From: Euglena gracilis
Taxonomy: Eukaryota > Euglenida > Euglenophyceae > Euglenales
NCBI GenBank assembly: GCA_039621445.1
Contig: CP154954.1
Coordinates: 64,500,891 to 64,564,890 of the forward strand
DNA length: 64,000 nucleotides
Direction of reading: 5' to 3'
Shown here: positions 28,421 to 39,604 of the stretch, piece by piece
How positions within the stretch are numbered: the stretch's first letter is position 1
How the letters are laid out: every line of letters begins with the position of its first letter
Made by a program: the position numbers and the translations under genes
Notes under the pieces: generated by a model
Seen by the model: only the letters and a program-made list of their open reading frames with translations
What the model was told of the DNA's origin: nothing
Database searches by the model: none

Positions 28421-28950
28421 TGGCCAGCATCGTCGGGGAGGCAGCATAAGCAAGACCTCTAAAAAACTGAATTCGAGGGGGTTTGCCCCCTTGTCCTCCA
28501 CTGCCCCTTTTGAGGCATCTTCCTGGGCCTGCCACTGGGGTAGTGTATTGAAATCACCTGTTGGGGAAAAATCTTTTAGCTTCTGGGGTTTCCGCCCTTC
28601 TCACAATTGACGTTCCCAATGGCCTTGAAATTATTGGCCCTGATAATGATGATGTGCCAAGAGGTATTGATAGGAGTATTGCTAGCAACAGTGGCCTTGA
28701 AAACAACGCTGGACCCACTGTGCATCTTGAAGTTTTGACAGTCCCCATTTGCTTTTCCTTGATCTGGGACGCCATGCCCGTTGAAAATTTCGGGGTCCTC
28801 TGGGGGCCACTCCTTTACCTGTGAAGGAGGTTGGCCTGCAAAGCCAACTGGAAATGTTGAGGGGTTCTTGAGTCCCGACCCTTGACCCCTGAGGAGTGAT
28901 GTGAATGAGAAAGGATGGGGGGTGTTTGTCCTTTTCTGCCCCTTTGGTCT
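28421..28950 (-). pseudogene. DIRS-5 gag fragment left of giant Gypsy B
   Basis: Minus-strand codons such as FPVGFAGQPPSQVKEWPPEDPEIFN and HGVPDQGKANG resemble the low-complexity NGGH/ANG part of DIRS Gag. The other half of the same gag lies at 60150-60740. Element B is inserted between them with a GTGAG duplication. Confidence 0.55.
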
Positions 28951-28955
28951 GTGAG
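28951..28955. repeat. Target-site duplication GTGAG, left copy
   Basis: Directly precedes the LTR at 28956 and is repeated at 60145-60149 after the LTR ending at 60144. Confidence 0.88.
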
Positions 28956-29383
28956 AGTGTACGTCCAAAGCTTTCCCTTTTCCCGTTTTTGGAACTCTCT
29001 GTAAAAGCCTTTCGCTTTCGCCTTGGTGCGCAGCCTACTTATGGTAGTGAAAAGTCTTTGGAGTAACGAAAAGTGGTTTTCCCCTTTTCTTCCCAATTCC
29101 CCAAGAAGCAAAGCACAAAGCAAAGATTCAGAAGTTTCTTCTGAGATCAAAGTCGATTGTTCTGAGGGTTTTTCCCTCTGACAAAACCAATGGTCAAACT
29201 TGGAAGTGATGACAGTGAAGAATACCACCTGTGGGGGAAGGAGAGAAAAGTGCTGACGTGTCCAGGGGCAGATCCCAGAAGGGTCTGCCACGATCTTACC
29301 AGCTGTGGGTTTCCACAGTGGTGCGACCGTCACAGAACCCACTCTGCAGATATCCTACAGAGCTGGGACGTGCCTGGTACACA
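28956..29383 (-). repeat. 3' LTR of giant Gypsy B
   Basis: 428 bp. On the element's strand it begins TGTGTACCAGG and ends CGTACACT, like element A, with an internal ACAGGTGGTATTCTTCA segment shared with A's LTR. Same length as 59717-60144. Confidence 0.9.
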
Positions 29384-29395
29384 TCCCCCTCCCAG
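29384..29395 (-). other. Polypurine tract of element B
   Basis: Reads CTGGGAGGGGGA on the minus strand immediately upstream of the 3' LTR, identical to element A. Confidence 0.82.
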
Positions 29396-30189
29396 GGCTA
29401 CGCCCGATTTCCTTCATGGACCAGGGTTTCCCAGTCCAGTCAGGATATCTGACGCTGCCCCAGGTGGGGTTCACTTCTCCATTCGGTGTCTCTCCTTTCC
29501 GCACAGTGGCATCCACCCAAAGCCCAAAAACGCGCAAAAGGTTAGCCGCGTTTCGCGGTTACCTATTAGCCGTTTCGGCTTAGGTGGGGTGTGAAAAAGC
29601 CCACTGTGGGAAACGGGGCTTGGCAGGTTTCCTGACAAAGTGTCCCATCCACCCACTTTGGGTGTGCCAAAGGCACGCGGGGTTGGTCAAGCGGGAGAGA
29701 GGTGTGGAAGGGGCTGGGGCAGGCTCCTATTCTGGTCATACCCGGATAGGGCTCCTAGGCGGTCATATCCGCACTAGGAAACAAAAGCCTACTTACAAAA
29801 CCGACTGCCGGCGACAGCTTTGCGGGGGTGGGGGGAAAGTAGGGAGGAGAGGGGGGCTGGCTTAGGCCAGAACAGAATTTTTGCTGTCTGGCAGCCTTAA
29901 GGGCCTTAGGGCCGAAAAGTGACAAGTTGGCCTATTATTACGGCGTGCGCGCTGTGTGCTGTGCGTCACTTAGCGGCTTGCCAGGTTTCCCGGCTGCCAA
30001 GGTCTTCACAGCAGTAGCTCCTTCACGACGCAATAAGAGGCGATTACCTCTTGCAGACGGTTTCCGGCCGCATGGCCAGTGGCAGAGGGGGCTGGGACCC
30101 GGGGGGGGGGCTCTCAGATGCTTCCATCCAGAGCGTAGAGTGTCAGACCCAGGTTCATCCAGGGGCTGTTCAGCGATTTCCGCTACTAA
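29396..30189 (-). other. 3' untranslated region of giant Gypsy B
   Basis: No gene. Parts (about 29800-29900) are reverse-complement homologues of element A's 21285-21390. TTTCGCGGTT and similar short inverted repeats occur near 29547-29580. Confidence 0.6.
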
Positions 30190-30213
30190 TGTATATATAT
30201 ATATATATATATA

Positions 30214-30249
<36 letters not shown>

Positions 30250-30516
30250 TATATAGATATATCTATATATATATATGATATAGAGAGAGATATATAAGAG
30301 ATATATATATATAAGATATATAAGATAGAGATAATCTATATATATAGAGAGATATATAGATATATCTATATATCTCTCTATATGAGAGATATGATAGATA
30401 GAGAGATCTATATAGAGATATATATCTAGAGAGATATATATATATAGAGATATAATAAGATATAGAGATATAGAGAGAGAGAGAGAGAGAGATATCATAT
30501 CTATATATGATATATA

Positions 30517-30560
<44 letters not shown>

Positions 30561-30738
30561 TATATATATATATCTAGAATCTATATATAGATATATATCT
30601 CTTATATCTCTATAGATATCTTCTCTATATATATATCTATTCTCTCTATCTCTATATCTCTCTCTCTATCTATATTATATATATCTCTATATCTCTATAT
30701 ATCTCTTATATATCTCTTCTCTAGTATCTTATATAGTA
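30190..30738. repeat. AT/GATA/GAGA microsatellite
   Basis: About 550 bp made almost wholly of TA dinucleotides mixed with GATATA, AGAGAT and CTCTAT blocks; it reads similarly on both strands. It lies in the 3' region of element B and is absent from A. The open frames over it are artefacts of the repeat. Confidence 0.9.
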
Positions 30739-30770
30739 TGGGATGTCCAGGCCCCATGAAGGCACTTACC

Positions 30771-32757
30771 TTACATGAGCCTGGTAATGCCGTTTCGGCA
30801 TTTCGTCCGTTCCAGCCGCCAATAATCATGGCGGGAGTCCAAGGGATCTTCCACAAGGACCATCTGGAATTGTGGTGGTGGTGGCCTATCTACGAGCCAG
30901 GTTTCTGGCGATTCGTATTCGAAATCAGGTGCCACCCAGTCCCGAACCCATCCTTCGGGGACTGTATGCTTGGTTGCACTCGCTCTTTCCGCGAGGAACC
31001 ATTGCAGCTTCTCCCAGAATTTCCTGGGCAGAGTTGCTGGCCAGAGGAAGTTGTTCATCCTTGGGTGATTGGCTGACACCTGCGGGGCATTCCCCGGGTG
31101 GAAGTCAATCGGCATGTGATAGGCGCATTCCGCCCGGACTGTATGGGGTCGTAATACGGCCCCAAGCCAGTCTTTCCAGGTCATCCCGTGGCTTTCGGGT
31201 GGCCATTGTGGCAGGCACCAGCGACGGTTTTGGTCCTGGTTTTGGAACAGGCGGAAAAGTATCTTTTCCCTGTCTGCTGTCTCCCAGAGGTAAGGTAATC
31301 TTACCCCTGCCTCCTCAGCAGCGAGGCGTATCGCCCCACTGTCGATCTGCCACCCACGGGCCATTCCCGTGTGGCGGTAGTCGTCGAGCTTGAGGTTGGC
31401 ATATTTGAAGAAGTCCTTGAACTTTCTGTTCAAGGTGGAGTATTCCTCCAGTGGCTTCTCGGCACTTGGCACGATTGTGCGAACTGCGCCTTCCGCACTG
31501 TGCCAGAAGGTACCTCGAAGGCAGTTGACGCAGAGAACTGGTACATTCGTACCATGTCGGTCGGTGGCTTGTGGGTCCAACTGTCCACGCACTTGGCGCA
31601 TACCAAGGCGGCACAGTTAGGGATGTATACATCCTTGTGGAACGATTTCCGCTGCACACATGGACGAGGGGTAATCCCAGGTCAAGTGCACTGTTGTACA
31701 TCTTGTGGCAGACAGTGCAAAGCCACACAAAACGGTTTTCCGTTGTTTTGTCGATGAGGAATTCCTCACCAAAAAATTGGGCCAAAACACGGGGAGATCT
31801 GGAATTGTAATAATTCCAGGTCACATTCTGATCAAAGGACCATTTCCGTCCCTGACAGAACAGTGGCTCAATCCACCGGTTAAGGCATTGCTGTGTCCTC
31901 AATTTATGTGCGATCATCATGTACCTGTTTTTCAGGTCATGAATGTCAGGGTCATCCTGATTGATCGCGTTCCAGTCGATGACAACTTCGTCTTCTGAAG
32001 GTGTCTCGGCTGTCGAGGCGCGGGATTTTCCCTGCCCCTTTGTCGGAGGTTTCGGCTGTGAGGTTTTCCCATAGCCGGATGACGTGACATGCCTGAATCC
32101 TTGTCCCGAGGTTAATCCCCGAGAAGAGGATGCAGCACTCTGGCCGCCAGCACCACCACCGCCTTTCGGTGGGGGCTGATCACCAGATTTCGGTGTGGGC
32201 TTACAAGGTGCGGCACCCGGCTTTGATTTTGCCGGGGCCTTCGGGCTTCCGGTTTCCGGAGTCTCCGAGGGTCGCCGCTCGGCGTCTCGTTTGCTTGCCC
32301 ACGTGCGTGGTGACGCTTGGGACGGGGGTCTTTTCCCCGACACCGAACGTCGTTGACCTTCAGCAGGGGTTTCCCGAGCTGATGGTCGTCCTACGCGTTC
32401 CTTTGCGGCTTCCGTGGGTTTCCCAGGGGTAGCCGTGGGGGATGGTGTTGGTGTAGGCCTAGCCTGTGCACTTCGCGCTGGCTGAGCCTGTGGTGGAGGC
32501 ATGGACGCCCGCTCGGCCTGTTTTTCAGGCGCCGGTGTCCGTGTGCTTTGACGCTTCTCTGCCGTGACTGTGGCTGTACCATGAGATACGGGTTCGTCCC
32601 GTGCCTCCGGTGGTACCGCTGGTGTCGATACAGGTTCATCCTGTACTGACACGGCTGGTGTTGTCTCCACAGTCATTGCCGTCTGTTCGCCTTCCGTCCG
32701 TGTCGCTTCTGACACTGGCGGTGGCGCTGCCGTTGGGGGAGGTTCATCCTCCACCAT
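30771..32757 (-). pseudogene. Accessory ORF C of element B, frame-shifted
   Basis: Homologue of 19227-21002. The first frame (32757 down to about 31650) has the Pro/Ser/Lys-rich region and LNRWIEPLFCQG, RSPRVLAQFFGEE, WLCTVCHK and LPLVHVC. A second frame gives YIPNCAALVCAKC. A third (31601-30771) gives VPVLCVNCLRG, YRHTGMARGWQIDSGA, AVLRPHT, VSANHPRMN and VEDPLDSRHDYWR. Two one-base shifts near 31650 and 31530 break it. In the compared parts the two copies keep the Cys/His positions. Upstream, the stop of ORF B at 32797 leaves 39 bases before ATG 32757, whereas the ORFs overlap in A. Confidence 0.75.
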
Positions 32758-32796
32758 GGCTGCAATGTCAGATGTGTCTTCCGTCAGCTGGGCAGT

Positions 32797-34474
32797 TTAC
32801 GCCGCAGCTGTGGAAGAACTGGCCGCAGTGCTACGTGGAGTGACTACTGTGATCAGTGACCGTAAACCACCGAGTACGCGTCTGCCCAGTGAGGTGCGTC
32901 TCTCCTCACCTGAAGTGGGCTCCTCCGCTGGCTCCTCGGTTAACGGGGTTTCCCCGGAAACAGGGAGCTTGAGGCGTAATACCTCAGGCGTGTGGGGTAC
33001 CGTTTCCGGCGGGTTTTCCCGCGGAGGGGTTGGTACACCCGCTGTACCCAGTGAGGCTGGTGATAGAGGGACAGGTGTCATTTCACCTGCTTGTGCTACC
33101 GATGGGCTACGGGTTTCCCGTGCCGGAGGTTCCGCTGGCTGAGGTTCATCCTCAGCCATTGGGACCTCCTCCTCCTCCTCATCCGCTTCCGGAGAGGATT
33201 CGGCTGCGTGTAGCTGTGCTGCAGAACGCGGGTCTTTCCCGCTCCTGTAGCACCCTTGTGCGTTTGACAGGCGGAAAAAGCTAATACTTTCACTCCTGTC
33301 AGAGTTGGGGTATGGGGGCGGCCACGTCGCTCTCACCCAGCTTTCGGGTGGAGGCTGTGGTTGATCATCGTCGATCAAGCAAAGGTCTTCCCACTGCCGT
33401 CGACAATGGTCAGTCACGCCAAACTCTCCTGTTTCTTCCAGGAATGCTGGCAGTGGCAACGCGTAACGAGGGACTTCCCCTTCGTGCGCCGCGAAAAACA
33501 TCTGAAAATCCTCCCATATCAGGATATTCCCGAATTGGGTATCCAGGTGTTCCTGGAGACCGATTTCGGCCTCTTCCCAGTCTGGTCGCAGGTTCATCCT
33601 GCGCTGGTCTGGGTCATTGGGTCTGGCGTTCACCTCCATATATCCCCGAGGCAACCACTTTCTGTGGATTTCCACATCGGCGGTCATATATTCCAGGAAA
33701 TATATGTAGACCTCCAGGACGTAGGTAATCCACGCCCTGTGCCAGTACTGCTGCAGCAGAAATATTTTCTGCCGGTGCTGTTTCAGCACCTTTCGGTCTT
33801 GCGTTCCGATCTGGGGATTCCGGCACTGATGCAGGAGGAATCTCCTGGTCGGCTGGCTGCCGGCATTCTCGGCAGACGGAGGCGGTTTTCCGCGTTCTCC
33901 GAAACCCCAGAAGTCAACGATGTGGACTTCCTTGCAAAACTGGCATTCCAGTTTGTACCGCTGGGGGTACGCGTGGTCCACGTCCAGTACCTTGAACAGC
34001 ATGCCATACATGCTGTCCAAGAAGGCTTGGAGGTTATTCGTGAACAATACCGCGGCCTGCGCCTGGAGTTTCTCCTGCAGGCGGTAATACTTCCACTGGA
34101 TTCCCAGTGCGCTGACCGAAAACATGTGGTTGAAGATTTCCTTCAACTGTGCGACGAACGTTTCGCCGTCTTCACAGGTATTCAGGCAATCGATATACGT
34201 CAGACCGTTTCGGTCGGTAAAAATGCCAAATTCTGGCAGGGGTATCCCAATCAGAACCACAGCTCCCAGAAACCAGGCATCTGGTCCAGGACTGCTTCGT
34301 TCGAATGAGGGTATCCCTCGAACGCATGAAGTTCGGAACTGTAGAAAAAAACGTTTGCAGTGATCTTTCATACGATTCTGCACCACTTCGAGCACCGCAT
34401 CCGGTGGTCGGTGGTTCACGTTGCCTGCCTTGTGAACTTTTGGATATCTTCGTCGATTTTCGGCCAGATCTCCT
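32797..34474 (-). pseudogene. Accessory ORF B of element B, 3' part after the nested insert
   Basis: Continues the frame broken at 48508. From 34474 leftward: GDLAENRRRYPKV, RPPDAVLEVV (A: TPPEAVIEVV), IQWKYYRLQEK, AYPQRYKLECQFCKEVHIVDFWGFGERG, LLHQCRN, HRAWITYVLEVYI and a low-complexity tail ending at a stop at 32797. The A-copy string GYPCQNW is GIPLPEF here. The open frame that appears to begin upstream (to 34665) is read from the inserted LTR and is not the native start. Confidence 0.78.
34471..34474. repeat. Target-site duplication TCCT, left copy
   Basis: TCCT precedes the LTR start TGTCGG and recurs at 48504-48507 after the LTR end CGAACA. A fifth base does not match. Confidence 0.75.
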
Positions 34475-35271
34475 TGTCGGCCGCCGGCTTTCGCCGGCAG
34501 CCAAAAATTGCCAGAAAGCACAAATTCCAAAGTCGCGGGTAACAGCCAATCAGTTACAAAAACCCGCGACACAAATTGGAAGCGGGTCAAATTACTTTCC
34601 ACCTTCAAATTCTGTTTTTTCACAGAACTTGAGGGGTTTTCCCCATTATCCCCATTATTTGGCAAAGAAGAAATACATTGAATTGGATTTGATCAATCAC
34701 ATTGTTGAATTGGAATTGGCAATTACATTGTTGGTCATTACATTGTTGGTTGTACTCATTGAAGGATTGGTTTGAAGGAGACCCTACAACACCGCCACCC
34801 TCACCGCCACCTATACCCTATACCTCACCTTCCTTGCCCCAGGTTGTCTTTTCCATCACAATCAGTCATTCTCACAGATTTCCAACAGTTTGATTGCTTC
34901 TCCAGTGGGTTGGGATTCATTTCAGATTCAGTGGGTTGGTTTTTGCCTATAAGGTGTGCGTGAGAGAGAGAGAGAGGTGAGATTTTCACACCAAATGGCA
35001 GATTTTTCGGTGTTCACCAAATTTTCAGAAAACATTAAAAAAACGATCCTACGCCCCGGCTGGGGTAGGGGAAAACACCTGGGTGAAAAAAAGGGAGTTG
35101 GCCTGAGCCCACCAACCCCCAGAAAAAGCGCAGGCCCCGCCTCGGAAACACCCACCCCCCAGCTGTTGGTGGTTATCCACGACGGCGAGGACCCCCCCGG
35201 GCCCTCGGCCCACCGGGTCTCGCCGGTCGCGGGGGCGACCGGCGGCGCACAGGGGGTGGGGCCGGCGAACA
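34475..35271 (+). repeat. 5' LTR of element C
   Basis: 797 bp, TGTCGG...CGAACA, with canonical TG..CA ends; identical by eye to 47707-48503. It includes GCCGGCTTTCGCCGGC near the start, a hairpin with arms GTCGCGGGT / ACCCGCGAC (about 34532-34573), and a strong hairpin at 35221-35244 (10-bp arms, GGGG loop). A TATA-like box is at 34948. Confidence 0.92.
34947..34954 (+). promoter_or_regulatory. Possible TATA box in the element C LTR
   Basis: CTATAAGG lies about 330 bp before the LTR end and just upstream of a short GA repeat, a plausible U3/R boundary. The same site is in the 3' LTR at about 48179-48186. No other core promoter motif is evident. Confidence 0.45.
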
Positions 35272-37263
35272 TGGTTAGCAGAGGTCGGCTCACTGACTTC
35301 GTCAGTGAGGATTTTTCAGATTCGGTGAACATCGTGGCAGAGATTTGTTCCGCTGGCTCTGCCAGCAGAATCAGTGCAAAGTTTTCAGATTCGGCTGACA
35401 TCGCAAGCAAAGGTTGTTTCACTGACCCAGCCAGTGAAAATTTTTCAGAGACGGTCGACACGGTCACAGAGATTTGTTCTGGTGGGTGTGCCAACAGAAT
35501 GGTACACGTGGGCAGTTTCACCAACCCAGTTGTCTGTGAATTTTCAGAAGAATCTGCACAAATCTGCTCGTTTCACAGCCAATCTGTCCGAGTTTCAGAT
35601 TGTGATGAAAATTTTCTGAGATCTGTGGCAGAAAGCTGTTTTCAGAACGAAAAGGAAACTGAATTTTCTGCAGCCCAGTTTTCAGAACCTGTGGCATCAT
35701 TGCAAATCATGATGGAATCTGTGGCAGAAAACAATTTTCAGGCTGCAGAAACTTTATCGGCTTCAGGATTTTCAGAAACGACACAGGAATCAGAATCTGA
35801 TTCTGATTCGGGGAGGGGGTCATTTACATGCATTAGGCCCATCACGGTGGCAGGGCCAGAAAATTTTCAGCTGGTTCCACTGCACAGCAGTGATGAACCA
35901 GACCCCCCAGAGTATGAAAGCGAATCAGAGGAAGAGAAAAGAGCTGAAAACGCCATAATTCAGGAAATGGTTATGCAGAGAATGAAAGCTGCTGGCATGT
36001 GGCCAGTAAATTTTTCAGGTTTTCAGCAATTTTCTGTGTCGTCACGAGACAGCAGCCCAGGGCCAGAACAAAAAAAATTTGTGTTTAACAGCCCAGCCAG
36101 AACCATTGCTGTTAACACAGAGTTCAGAATCGCAGTCAGCACAGCCAGCTGCAGCCCAGCTGGAGGTTTTTCAGCCAGCCCAGCCGTTTTTGGCTGAGAT
36201 GTCTGTCCCAGCCCAGATTCCTGGGCAGGTTTTACACCCAGCTCAGCAGTTTTCGGCTGGGTCATCTGTCCCAGCAATCATGGGGCCAGCCCAGATGACT
36301 TCACAGGTTTTTCAGCCAGCCCAGCAGTTTTCGGCTGGGTCATCTGTCCCAGCAATCATGGGGCCAGCCCAGATGACTTCACAGGTTTTTCAGCCAGCCC
36401 AGCAGTTTTCGGCTGGGTCATCTGTTTCAGCAATCATGGGGCCAGCCCAGATGACTTCACAGGTTTTTCAGCCAGCCCAGCAGTTTTCGGCTGAGTCATC
36501 CGTTCCAGCAATCATGGGACCAGCCCAGATGCATGGGCAGGTTTTTCAGCCAGCGTTAACAATGTCTTCAAACACAGGCCCAGCCCAGGTTTTTCGGCCA
36601 ATTCAGCCAGATTTTCCACAGACCCAGCCACAAAATTTACAGCCAAACACCAGTTTTTCTGCAGAAACTGGGTCCGAAAACCCTGAAAATCAGCATGATG
36701 TGGAAATGGAATCGGGCTATGGCCAATCTGATGATGATTGGAACAACTGGGGTGAAGAAATCAGTTGCAAAATTGAATGTTTACATGGCAGACTTTTGGT
36801 GCAGGAAGGAAAAAATCCTGAAAAAACGGCTGAAAATCTGGTGGGGGAGGCAGAAAACAGGCTAAATCGGGCATTGGCCATGTCACAGGGGCAGACATTG
36901 AATCTGGTGAATGAGGCATTGGGCATGCATGATGGGCGAATGGCTGATCACATTGCCATGGTGAAACGTGAAATTCAGGCTGAACTGAGTGCAACCGTAA
37001 ACGACTTGCTTTTGCAGTTTCAGCAAAATGGTGAAATGGTGCAAAATCTGGCCCAATGCCAAAGGCATTTGTTGAGTGTGGAAATGGAACGGCAGTTTGC
37101 TGAAAAAGTGAAGAAAGTGGAGGATGGAGTTAACACGTTTGTTGAGGCCCAGGTTGAGGGGTTGAGAAAAAATGAGAGGGATTTTTCTCAGAAGCTGTCG
37201 TTTTTGGAAAAATCTGTGGGGGAGATGCACATGGTGGTGCAACAAGTGGGGGAGAATGAAAAC

Positions 37264-37307
<44 letters not shown>

Positions 37308-37362
37308 AAAAAAGAAAAAAAAGAAAAAAAAAAAAAACAAAAAAAAAAAGAATTGCTGTTAA
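34995..37362 (+). CDS. N-terminal ORF of element C (Gag-like), starting inside the LTR
   Basis: From ATG 34995 (MADFSVFTKF) the frame runs through the LTR end and the primer-binding site to 36197; a shift near the A run at about 36070 leads to the second frame to 37362. The protein is Ser/Glu-rich with diffuse repeats (FSDSVNIVAEICSAG; FSETVDTVTEICSGG), then a 26-residue tandem repeat and a coiled-coil stretch (about 36770-37260), and ends in a poly-Lys artefact. A native start after the primer site (ATG 35271, overlapping it) is also possible. I cannot tell whether it is joined to the next ORF. Confidence 0.55.
35272..35284 (+). other. Primer-binding site of element C
   Basis: TGGTTAGCAGAGG abuts the LTR. 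It resembles the initiator-Met site TGGTAGCAGAGG with one extra T, so the exact tRNA is uncertain. It lies inside an open reading frame that begins in the LTR. Confidence 0.6.
36216..36560 (+). repeat. 78-bp tandem repeat in the element C N-terminal ORF
   Basis: About 4.5 units; GATGACTTCACAGG recurs exactly 78 bp apart at 36294, 36372 and 36450. Each unit encodes 26 residues containing QFSAGSSVPAIMGPAQM. The repeat keeps the frame. Confidence 0.85.
37267..37352 (+). repeat. Poly(A)-rich tract inside the coding region
   Basis: About 85 bases of A interrupted by a few G and C. It interrupts a coiled-coil coding region, and the frame ends ten bases later. Its length is likely unreliable in the assembly. 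Confidence 0.85.
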
Positions 37363-37422
37363 TAAGGTCAAATCTGCAGCCGGGGAGCTAAGCACTGGTC
37401 TGGAGGGCCGGTTTGGGATGAT

Positions 37423-39450
37423 GTGTTAGCAATGCAAAGTTTGGGGGAGACTGAGTGTGCCAAATTTCAGGCACAGGCTGAGAAATTGAAGGAATTTTCA
37501 CAGTCCCTGGAGCGAGAGAGCAAAGCTCTGAATGATCGTTTGGGGAGGTTGGAGAATTTTCTGGGTCGGAAAGATTTTCCCATTGAGAAAGTCTGTGACC
37601 TGATTAACAAGAGTGAGGAAACAATTCGGTTGGAGGTGCAAAGGGAGTTGGGGCTGCAAACGAGAAAGAATTTGGAGGTCATTATCAGTGAAATGTTGCA
37701 GGAAAGGTTGAGGCTGAGTGAAAGGGAGGGGCAGTTTGAGAAAGTTCGGGCTGAAATGGAAAATTCGATGAAACAGCAGGTTGGAGTTTTACTGCAACAG
37801 CAGTCCAGTGAACTTTTTAAAGAACAGCAGGAGCGGAAAAAATTGCAACAAAAGCTGGATTTATTTCAGGCTGAGTTTTTGGTGATGAAAAATCAGCAAG
37901 CTGAATCTGCCAAATCTGCGACAGTGGATCTGACAAAGGAAACGGGAGAAAAATCAGCTGGAAACCCAGAAATCGAAGAGTTTGATCTTTTTGGTTACAA
38001 CGATTTACCTGTGATCGAGAAAAATCCGGTTGAAATTGAAGGCTATGAATACGCTGAACCAGGATCACATGCGACACATGTCAGGCAGGTTTGTGCACGA
38101 CCTGTGGGGGCAGTGCCTGCAGGTGCAGGGCTGGTTTCATCAAATGCAGTGGCAACGCATCAATTGATGAAAAACCTGGTGGCTCCAAATTTTTCTGGAC
38201 AGCCAAAAGACTGGTCGTCCTTTGTGCGGGATTGGGATCAATATTTCAGGACGTTGGTTATTTTGCAAAATGGACATATGTCTGATTCACTCAAGCTTCA
38301 GCTTTTTGCAATGACGCTGGACGACACAAATCAAAAGGAATTGCAATTCCGACTGGAATTGAACGGAAAAACATCTTTCGAGGAGGAATTTGACAGGCTT
38401 GAAGGGAAATATGCTGGAACTCAATCCGAGTGTGCCAGAAAAAAATGGTATGATGTGAACCTCGTGAACCAAGGGAAAATTACCGTACAGGAATGGCGAG
38501 ATTTTGTCATAAATTTCAGAATAGCCTGGAGACAGGTGAAAAGCGCCACTGACGATGAGGCAGAAAGACTGGTCAAGGGAAAACTGCCAAATTTCATTTT
38601 GCATTGGGTCGCCGATGAGGAGGAAAGGAAATCAACGTGTGGACCGAAAGTCAAAATGTACCCTGGAGTGCCTGCAACCGAGGAAAACATTATTTGTGCT
38701 GTGGAACGTGTCACTGGGGAAAAGCCCTGCAAGGTTTCGAAAGTTTCACCGCTGGAGTTCGAAGTCTTTTTGCCCAACACTACGATTTGCGACAAACTGA
38801 AAGAGGTCAGTGGGAAACCAATCACAGGCACGGATAAAAGGATCAAAATTGTGGAGGAACAGCCAAAAATGGGAGTTGAAGAAATTTTCCGTTTTGTTGA
38901 GCGAAAATTGTCTTCCAGGGATTCTCAAGACATGATACACAGTTCCAGGGAGCCAAATGCATTTGGAAACCGGAGGGCCAGGTCTGCTAAGGCAGATCGG
39001 GCCAAGGGGTCCAGGACACCCTCCCCAACACGGTCAGCAAAGGGGGGCGAAACGGTGGCAAAACCGTCCGTTGGAAAATCAGATTCACAGGTGGCAGCTC
39101 CTGCGACCAATGCAAACGTGAACCCCCCCGTGCAAAATCCAGTGCCAGTGGTTCGATCACAGTCATTGCCACCCCCCCAGCAATCGCAATTTGGCCATGG
39201 GGGGGGATGGAGAAATGATTCTGGGTGGAATTCCAATGCCAATGCCAATTTTCAGGGAAATCAGTGGTGGCACTCAAATCAACAGAATTTTGATTCACAG
39301 TCTGGTGGTGGCAAAGGCAAAGGCAAAGGAAAGGGCAAAGGAAACAATTCTTGGGGGAAAGGAAACAATGGAAATGACTGGTCTAGGGGAAAGGGCCAGG
39401 ATGGTGGAAAAGGCAAAGGCAAAGGAAGGGGGAAAGGAAACCGTTGCTAG
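37423..39450 (+). CDS. gag: Gag of element C with Lys-Gly tail
   Basis: 675 aa. Residues 1-170 are coiled coil (KLKEFSQSLERESKALNDRLGRLE). A linker precedes the capsid-like segment (about 255-430: FSGQPKDWSSFVRDWDQYF, EEFDRLEGKYAGTQSE, a retrotransposon-Gag pattern). The tail is Asn/Gln/Gly-rich and ends in long GKGKG tracts instead of a CCHC knuckle, which would serve as a basic RNA-binding region. The start is uncertain because the frame before it is confused by the poly(A) tract. Related Lys-Gly tracts occur in ORF B of the giant elements. Confidence 0.8.
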   Translation: MLAMQSLGETECAKFQAQAEKLKEFSQSLERESKALNDRLGRLENFLGRKDFPIEKVCDLINKSEETIRLEVQRELGLQTRKNLEVIISEMLQERLRLSEREGQFEKVRAEMENSMKQQVGVLLQQQSSELFKEQQERKKLQQKLDLFQAEFLVMKNQQAESAKSATVDLTKETGEKSAGNPEIEEFDLFGYNDLPVIEKNPVEIEGYEYAEPGSHATHVRQVCARPVGAVPAGAGLVSSNAVATHQLMKNLVAPNFSGQPKDWSSFVRDWDQYFRTLVILQNGHMSDSLKLQLFAMTLDDTNQKELQFRLELNGKTSFEEEFDRLEGKYAGTQSECARKKWYDVNLVNQGKITVQEWRDFVINFRIAWRQVKSATDDEAERLVKGKLPNFILHWVADEEERKSTCGPKVKMYPGVPATEENIICAVERVTGEKPCKVSKVSPLEFEVFLPNTTICDKLKEVSGKPITGTDKRIKIVEEQPKMGVEEIFRFVERKLSSRDSQDMIHSSREPNAFGNRRARSAKADRAKGSRTPSPTRSAKGGETVAKPSVGKSDSQVAAPATNANVNPPVQNPVPVVRSQSLPPPQQSQFGHGGGWRNDSGWNSNANANFQGNQWWHSNQQNFDSQSGGGKGKGKGKGKGNNSWGKGNNGNDWSRGKGQDGGKGKGKGRGKGNRC

Positions 39451-39604
39451 GATAGCCGGGGTGGACCGTTGGGGGCGGGAGCCGCCCCGGGCTCGCATAC
39501 CCAGCCCCACACAACGACATACGCAAATCCCAGGTGGCATGAGAAATCTCGTGCGAGTGAAAACACGATGAAAAATCTGCCATCCCAGGAGACTTCTGTG
39601 CGGT

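Noticed and set aside
29938-30498. Open frames over the AT microsatellite (Ile/Tyr/Ser repeats)
   Set aside because: Simple-sequence artefact with no conserved counterpart in element A.
32797-34665. Single 622-residue native protein starting at 34665
   Set aside because: The first 64 residues are read from the inserted LTR of element C (the same peptide start appears at 47897); the native upstream part is at 48508-49617.
37267-37362. Poly-Lys C-terminus of the element C N-terminal ORF as a real domain
   Set aside because: It is encoded by an A run whose length is unreliable; the frame after it is probably wrong.
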